DNA from: Alloteropsis semialata
Taxonomy: Eukaryota > Streptophyta > Magnoliopsida > Poales > Poaceae
Direction of reading: 5' to 3'
NCBI GenBank assembly: GCA_004135705.1
Contig: CM014278.1
Span: 1-64,000 of the forward strand
DNA: 64,000 nt
Shown here: positions 57,780 to 64,000 of the stretch, piece after piece
Position numbering within the stretch: position 1 is the stretch's first letter
Layout: the number at the start of each line of letters is the position of its first letter
Notes under the pieces: generated by a model
Told to the model about the DNA's origin: nothing
Database searches by the model: none
Seen by the model: only the letters and a program-made list of their open reading frames with translations
Made by a program: the position numbers and the translations under genes

Positions 57780-60429
57780 CAGTCGTATTGGTTCGAGATT
57801 GTGAATAATGTGCAGTACCGGCTTCTCAAAATGGCAAGATCTTTGTGCGATGGAGTCATTCATTGAAATAGTGGCTCATGGAAAAAAATCCAACAATTTT
57901 CGGAGAAGGTTTAGGCATTTCCGTATTTTTTCTCAAAAAAATGCCCAGAAATTCAAATAAAGCATGGAAAATCATTAACGTTGTCGAAAAAAGCCGAAAC
58001 TCGTCCGGGGCAACTTATATGCGTCCTAACACCTATAAAAAATGATAGACCTTGTATATGAGCATACAAAGTTGTCTCGGTGCAGAAACGTGAAAGAATA
58101 CGCTAAGTCCTATAGAAGTGTGTCGAGTATGTTTGAGATTGTGAACAATGTGCAGTACCGGGTTCTCAAACTGACAAGATCTCTCTGCGATGGAGTCATG
58201 CATTGAAATAATGGCTCATGAAAAAAATCCAACAATTTTCGGAGAAGGTTTAGCCATTTCCGTATTTTTTTGCAAAAAAATGCCCAGAAATTCAAATAAA
58301 AGCATGGAAAATCATTAACGTTGTCGAAAAAAGCCGAAACTCGTCCGGGGCAACTTATATGCGTCCTAACACCTATAAAAAATGATAGACCTTGTATATG
58401 AGCATACAAAGTTGTCTCGGTGCAGAAACGTGAAAGAATACACTAAGTCCTATAGAAGTGTGTCGAGTATGTTTGAGATTGTGAACAATGTGCAGTACCG
58501 GGTTCTCAAACTGACAAGATCTCTCTGCGATGGAGTCATGCATTGAAATAATGGCTCATGAAAAAAATCCAACAATTTTCGGAGAAGGTTTAGCCATTTC
58601 CGTATTTGTTTTGCAAAAAAATGCCCAGAAATTCAAATAAAGCACGAAAAAATATTAACGTTGTCGAAAAAAGCCGAAACTCCTTCGGGGGACCTTATAT
58701 GTGTCGTAACACCTGTGAAAAATGATAGACCTTGTATATGAGCTTCCAAAGTCTTCTCGGTGCAGAAACGTGAAAGAATACGCTAAGTCCTATAGAAGTG
58801 TGTCGAGTATGTTTGAGATTGTGAACAATGTGCAGTTCCGGGTTCTCAAAATAACAAGATCTTTTTGCGAGGGAGTCATGCATTAAAATAATGGCCCATG
58901 AAAAAAATCCAACAATTTTCGGAGCAGGTTTAGGTATTTCCGTATTTGTTTTGCAAAAAAATGCCCAGAAATTCATTTAAAGCACGGAAAAACATTAACG
59001 TTGTCGAAAAAAGCCGAAACTCCTCCGGGGCACCTTATATGCGTCCTAACACCTGTGAAAAATGATAGACCTTGTATATGAGCTTACAAAGTTTTCTCGG
59101 TGTAGAAACGTGAAAGAATACGCTAAGTCCTATAGAAGCGTGTCGAGTATGTTTGAGATTGTGAACAATGTGCAGTACCGGGTTCTCAAAATGACAAGAT
59201 CTTTCTGCGAGAGAGTCATGCATTAAAATAATGGCCCATGAAAAAAATCCAACAATTTTCGGAGCAGGTTTAGGTATTTCCGTATTTGTTTTGCAAAAAA
59301 ATGCCCAGAAATTCATTTAAAGCACGGAAAAACATTAACGTTGTCGAAAAAAGCCGAAACTCGTCCGGGGCAACTTATATGCGTCCTAACACCTATGAAA
59401 AATGATAGACCTTGTATATGAGCATACAAAGTTGTCTCGGTGCAGAAACGTGAAAGAATACGCTAAGTCCTATAGAAGTATGTCGAGTATGTTTGAGATT
59501 GTGAACAATGTGCAGTACCGGGTTCTCAAACTGGCAAGATCTCTCTGCGATGGAGTCATGCATTGAAATAATGGCTCATGAAAAAAATCCAACAATTTTC
59601 GGAGCAGGTTTAGGTATTTCCGTATTTGTTTTGCAAAAAAATGCCCAGAAATTCATTTAAAGCACGGAAAAACATTAACGTTGTCGAAAAAAGCCGAAAC
59701 TCGTCCGGGGCAACTTATATGCGTCCTAACACCTATGAAAAATGATAGACCTTGTATATGAGCACATAAAGTTGTCTCGGTGCAGAAACGTGAAAGAATA
59801 CGCTAAGTCCTATAGAAGTGTGTCGAGTAGGTTCGAGATTGTGAACAATGTGCAGTACCGGCTTCTCAAAATGGCAAGATCTTTGTGCGATGGAGTCATT
59901 CATTGAAATAGTGGCTCATGGAAAAAATCCAACAATTTTCGGAGAAGGTTTAGGCATTTCCGTATTTTTTCTCAAAAAAATGCCCAGAAATTCAAATAAA
60001 GCATGGAAAATCATTAACGTTGTCGAAAAAAGCCGAAACTCCTCCGGGGCAACTTATATGCGTCCTAACACCTATGAAAAATGATAGACCTTGTATATGA
60101 GCATACAAAGTTGTCTCGGTGCAGAAACGTGAAAGAATACGCTAAGTCCTATAGAAGTGTGTCGAGTATGTTTGAGATTGTGAACAATGTGCAGTACCGG
60201 GTTCTCAAACTGACAAGATCTCTCTGCGATGGAGTCATGCATTGAAATAATGGCTCATGGAAAAAATCCAACAATTTTCGGAGAAGGTTTAGCCATTTCC
60301 GTATTTTTTCTCAAAAAAATGCCTAGAAATTCAAATAAAGCATGGAAAATCATTAACGTTGCCGAAAAAAGCCGAAACTCGTCCGGGGCAACTTATATGC
60401 GTCCTAACACCTATGAAAAATGATAGACC
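57780..60429 (+). repeat. Eight tandem copies of a 340-bp unit
   Basis: The landmark gagattgtgaacaatgtgcag recurs at about 57796, 58136, 58476, 58816, 59156, 59496, 59836 and 60175. Units differ by few substitutions. First and seventh units share gttcgagattgtgaa(t/c)aatg and gcttctcaaaatgg variants, hinting at higher-order copying. Small open frames in the units are not convincing genes. Confidence 0.95.
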
Positions 60430-60990
60430 TTATATTTACCATAAAATTAGAAAATATGATGTTACATTAGCAATTGTTATGCAAAGACATGTTTTTCTAT
60501 TATCTACTAAGTTGGAAAGAAACAAGTCATATGAAAAAAATCCAAGACATATAAATTAATATAAAACAAACACTACTAAATGAAATATCATGATTTTATA
60601 AAAATTTAGAAGAAAGAACCATCAAATTTGGAATTAGTATGAGGGAGAAACACCAGTTACAAATTTTAATGCTGGATTAAAAAGAGAAAGATGAAACATA
60701 AATGTATTAAAATAATGGCTCATGGAAATATAAATACTAATTGCTGAATATAAATACTAATTATTATAAAATATAAATACTAATTGTCGAATTATAATTA
60801 TTACATAGAGGGAAGTAAATGTTGAAACATTACATAAAATTAATAATAGTACATAGAAGGTTTTAACATTACATAAAATTAATAATAGTACATAGAAGGT
60901 TTGAATATTAAATAATGATTACAAAAATAATGGTGAAAATGGTGTTTGTGTCGGGTTGGGGAAGAAGGAGGGGAGGGGAGGCAGCACATA
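60430..60990. other. AT-rich CACTA interior right of the array
   Basis: It includes short direct repeats (acattacataaaattaataatagtacatagaaggttt twice, 60832-60900). No gene. Confidence 0.7.
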
Positions 60991-61004
60991 TATGGGTGCG
61001 CCAT

Positions 61005-61370
61005 TTTCACAGGCGGTTTTTAAGAAAAACCGCCTGTGATAATGCATTTTCACAGCCGGTTTTTTAAAACCGGCTGTGAAAATGCATTATCACAGCCGGT
61101 TTTTCTTAAAAACCGCCTGTGAAAAAAGCCTGCAAATGTCAGGTTTTGTCAGATGAAAAACCGGCTGTGATAGGTGGTTTTCACAGCCGGTTTTTGAGCC
61201 GAACCGGCTGTGAAAACCGAGCCCTTTTCACAGCCGGTTCGGCTCAAAAACCGGCTGTGAAAACCACCTATCACAGCCGGTTTTTCCTTTTCCAGCCGCA
61301 GCACTAGAAAAACCGACTGTGATAATATTTTCTGCGCCACTTTCAAAAAACCGGCTGTGAAAATAGTGAC
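61005..61370. repeat. Right subterminal repeats (tcacagccggttt)
   Basis: About a dozen copies in alternating orientation, including long hairpins around 61150-61280. They mirror 54718-55020. Confidence 0.9.
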
Positions 61371-61842
61371 TTGAAAAATGGTTTCTGTAGTAGTGTAGCT
61401 AGACTCTGCATGCCGCTATTATATATAGAGAGAGGATCGGAGCGCCTGCCGCATTGGAAGAAGAAGGAGAAGGTCGAGGCTCCACGGCGCCAATTTGCAG
61501 CGGGAGAGAGAGGCATCACCGCATCAGACGTGGACCCTAGTGGGCGCTGCGAAAATACGAACGAGCTTGGTGCTTCACCTTTTTTTTGTCGTGAGCTGTC
61601 GCAGCCTCCAACAAAGCTCTCCCCAATGGCTGCTAGCTGCTGCTTCACTCGTTTCTGTCAGGGTGGTGGGGGTGCGGCGCTGCTGCTTCCTTCTCCCGTC
61701 GTGGACAAAAACGCATTACAAATAAAACAACAAAAAAGATACAAATAATGCATGCTTTAATCAAAATCCGTATCATAGCTTGTCTGCTGGTTTGCCACTC
61801 ACCGGACTTAGCATACACACACAAGGATTGAGGTGTGTGCAT

Positions 61843-62308
61843 AGCCGCAAAACGTGGTTCGGGTCCTTGGGAGGATCAACTTGTCAAACCTTTCCCCTTC
61901 TAGGGAATCGTCTCTTGCGGATTGGTGGTCGCTCATGAGTAAGAGGGTTCCTAAGGCCGCTCGAAAAGGCTTTGATACTCTAGTTCTTTTGGTCGCTTAA
62001 AGTCTTTGGAAGGAGAGGAACCACCGGGTCTTTGATAGGTCGGCTCTTCAGCCGGTCGCCCTCGCACCGAACATCTTGGAAGTCGTGCGTGTCTGGCTGT
62101 TGGCAGGTTTTCGGGATCTGCGGTTCATCCTCTTCCCTCGCCGGGGCGCTGGAGCGTAGTTCTTTAGTTTCCTCTTCTTCTTCTAGTTTCTTCTAGTTTG
62201 TTTGTTGTCTTGTGGTGTCGTTTTTGTTATTGTTTGTAAACTGCACTGTTTAAACTCATCCTTCTTCTCTTAATGAAATACGTGCCAAGCACGTTCTCTA
62301 AAAAAAAT
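61843..62308 (+). mobile_element. 5'-truncated LINE, 466 bp, with target duplications and A tail
   Basis: gattgaggtgtgtgcat (61826-61842) and gattgaggcatgtacat (62309-62325) are 17-base target duplications; copy d has one. The insert ends in an A run. Its start encodes the C-terminal end of a plant L1-type RT protein (DWWSLMSKRVPKAARKGFDT, WKERNHRVFDR) with an in-frame TAA after LVLLVA, followed by 3' UTR. It is a dead-on-arrival LINE copy. Confidence 0.9.
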
Positions 62309-62910
62309 GATTGAGGCATGTACATATGACACGTGCACACAATAATTGAAGCCATTTTGATCGGATATTGGGATATGAACGGCAGCAGCGACTGATCAAG
62401 TGAAAGTAGCAAAAGATATCCCATTAGCTCAAAGTAAAGGTGACATCTCCTTTAATTTCTTGTGACATCTTGTCAGGTCAAGCGGAAAGGCGGTACAACA
62501 GAGAGGAAGAAGCTGATATATCATGAATTCATGATCAGCAATTCAGCAAACGGTGCACATAGCGTGGGCAGTGTTTCGTTCGTTACCAGAAGCTACCACA
62601 GCATGCTGCAAATTCTGCGTCTAAGAGCAATTACATTGATGTTGTCTACTAGGTGGTCTAATACATTGTTAGTAATTAAATATTTTTTTAATTTGTGTAT
62701 ATAAAATAAAATATTTATGAGTTGCATGGCAACAACAATGGTGATTGAGTGGTCTCAAAGTTCTAAATTTTAGTTTTAAGGAGGTTGTCTCGCGAAATAA
62801 CCGCCTGGTTCTCCCACCTCCATCTTTTTGCTCCACATCATCAGAAATCCTAGGTGGAATTGCATTAGACAAGCTATGAGACTGCTTACACGTATCAATA
62901 TACTTGCCCT

Positions 62911-63189
62911 GCTAGAATACCAGGAATTCAAAACAAAGATTCTTCTTTTCTTACTTATTCATTCAATTCATTTCAAATAAGACGTATCTTGTTCAAGCCA
63001 ATAAAAAGAGCTGAGGTTATAGTTAAAAACAACCAGTAGAAAACCGAAATAACTAGTTATAGTAAGCATGAAGAGGTTAAATTCCATTTATTTATTTTTA
63101 CTACACTACATATGTTGGCAGAGCACTAACCTAAGTTAAGTTATGGAAAATTCATAATTCATCGGTTATTTCAGATAATACTAAAAAAC
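62911..63189. other. Nuclear insertion of plastid DNA (NUPT) around petL
   Basis: This segment interrupts module e where copy d is continuous (ccct|aagcttggag). Its core is the plastid petL gene with flanking intergenic sequence. Exact ends are approximate because the plastid flanks are recognised only partly. Confidence 0.8.
62973..63069 (-). pseudogene. petL: Plastid petL copy (cytochrome b6f subunit VI), frameshifted
   Basis: The minus strand begins ATGCTTACTATAACTAGTTA (MLTITSYFGFLL) and ends in the petL C-terminal region (GLNKIRLI reading, one frame off), stop at 62973. The span is 97 bases instead of 96: one extra T in a T run shifts the frame, with C-to-T type changes beside it. In the plastid, PetL is a one-helix subunit of cytochrome b6f. 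Here, in nuclear repeats, it is a decaying copy. Confidence 0.9.
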
Positions 63190-63735
63190 AAGGTTTGGGG
63201 TAGGCGTTTGGCTTGTTACGTGATTTGCGGAGCTATCAGAGCTTCCCACGCAATGGTAGTTCAATTTCCGCACCAAGCCTCGCCAAAAGTCTCGCGACGA
63301 ATCATCTGCCCGATTTGCGGCAAGATCTCTATTCCAACGTGGCAGGTTCACGTGACTAACCAATCAGACCTGATCCTTGTGCATCACCTAACAAAACTAG
63401 CGGGTGACTGGCACAATTACGTGGCTAATACAAAAAATGAGGTATTTTTTTAGTGGTAGATGACGTGCTCATCGATGTGAGGCGCATACGACGAATTCGT
63501 CAATAATCTTAAATTCAAATAGCTGGTCCAGACTCTCGGAGGTGCCCCATAAGAGTAGGGTTTACATCATTGTATTTATAGGGGTGAGTATCCATATTCT
63601 TTGAATATCTGTGTTGTTTGTACCGGTGTTTCAGAAAAAGTTTCATCCTACACTTGTTATAGTATTATTTCTTTACTTTACATTGCCATCGGCTCTTTTT
63701 TCTTTCACCACTACGCATACAACATACTCTTAGTC

Positions 63736-64000
63736 TCCAGTAGAGAATTAGGCATTTGTCTAGAGGAAAAAAAGACATTGGCACCAATTGCTTAAAGGTC
63801 CGGTACGACACAACGGCTAGCCTCAGTGAGACACCACCCGGTACTAGTGCTCTCTGAACACATTAGTACCGGGTGAGGTTTCATGTGGTAGTACTAATTT
63901 GACGGCTATAAAGGGGCTTCTTTCTCCCCTGGCCCAGGCCATGAATAAGTCGAGCTCATGTTCATAGCGAGCTGTGGCCAGAGGGGAGATGCACTGCTCA
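63736..64000. mobile_element. Start of a CACTA-derived element, running off the window
   Basis: ccagtagagaattaggcat at 63736 matches the left end of the element at 47974 in the same module position. Motifs cccggtactagtg and cattagtaccgggtgag follow. The remaining bases (63900-64000) show nothing recognisable. Confidence 0.6.

Larger units (their letters stand above)
54635..61395. mobile_element. CACTA element with captured eIF3e fragment and 340-bp tandem array
   Basis: CACTACTACAGCAGGAGC at 54635 and ...tttctgtagtagtg at 61395 are matching inverted termini. Both ends carry dense tcacagccggttt/aaaccggctgtga subterminal repeats (54718-55020 and 61005-61370). The interior has no recognisable transposase, so the element is non-autonomous. 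Flanking 3-mers differ (ata and tag), and the right flank is the secreted-protein promoter whereas the left is unrelated. So the two ends may come from different insertions, or the left flank was rearranged. Confidence 0.85.
61396..63735. repeat. Upstream module, copy e, with orphan promoter
   Basis: It starts with tagctagactctgcatgccg, the promoter region of the secreted-protein gene (TATA near 61419-61429), and continues like copy d. The coding part is missing: the CACTA terminus lies just downstream of where transcription would start. The module is interrupted by a LINE (61843-62308) and a plastid insertion (about 62911-63189). Confidence 0.88.

Noticed and set aside
59035..60423. Small frames repeated in the 340-bp units (NFWAFFCK and IFGEGL types)
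   Set aside because: They recur with every unit, on both strands, and vary with indels; no sign of selection or a start context.
1..64000. CRISPR arrays, bacterial operons, tRNA or rRNA genes
   Set aside because: No spaced palindromic repeats, no ribosome-binding-site-led operons, and no cloverleaf or rRNA core sequence were seen; the tandem arrays are eukaryotic minisatellites.

Overview
This is nuclear DNA from a flowering plant, almost certainly a grass. The evidence is an array of grass-type transposons (Gypsy elements carrying an extra antisense gene, Copia, CACTA, hAT, LINE), plant-like GT-AG introns, an eIF3e fragment of plant type, and a plastid petL copy. No intact ordinary host gene is certain. 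The best candidates are two small secreted-protein genes on the minus strand near 24.4 kb and 46.3 kb. The rest is nested or broken mobile DNA. Runs of N at 14148-15147 and 49401-50400 (1000 each, probably nominal), 28490-28772 and 41702 show a gapped scaffold.

Layout. 1-13596: a Gypsy-type LTR element on the minus strand, with 5' LTR at 13051-13596, frameshifted gag, protease, RT and RNase H down to 8493, no integrase, then a spliced gene on the opposite strand (152-7714). That gene is split by a 3.8-kb non-autonomous LTR element (1906-5743) with perfect CCGGC target duplications. 13867-16505: 3' part of a CACTA element. 16506-21152: a second, oppositely oriented copy of the antisense gene plus a 3' LTR. 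21158-22000: Copia remnant. 22819-23512: hAT-like element with 8-bp duplications. 24.2-25.6 kb: first secreted-protein gene and its upstream module. 25.6-28.5 kb: CACTA piece with a Ulp1-like protease. 28.8-30.6 kb and 41.8-43.7 kb: two near-identical copies of the upstream module, each carrying a 0.94-kb mini-CACTA. Between them, 30577-41701, lies a large CACTA element with a broken TNP2 transposase and a TNP1/Ulp1-type gene. 45.6-48.0 kb: second secreted-protein gene and module. 47974-49400: small CACTA and an unoccupied target site. 50.4-53.9 kb: 3' part of another Gypsy element with an Athila-type ORF. 54635-61395: CACTA element with a captured eIF3e first exon and eight 340-bp tandem repeats. 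61.4-63.7 kb: another module copy, interrupted by a 5'-truncated LINE and a plastid insertion.

The main structural message is that several loci occur both filled and empty in the same window. The Gypsy element is flanked by CTTGG at 13597 and CCAAG at 21153, and the uninterrupted site is at 48816. The large CACTA sits in one module copy (30576/30577) and is missing from the other (43664/43665). This fits either recent segmental duplication with inversion, or two haplotypes/homeologs joined in one scaffold. The biologically most interesting pieces are the integrase-less Gypsy element with its own-promoter, multi-exon antisense gene, the CACTA accessory proteases, and the eIF3e capture.
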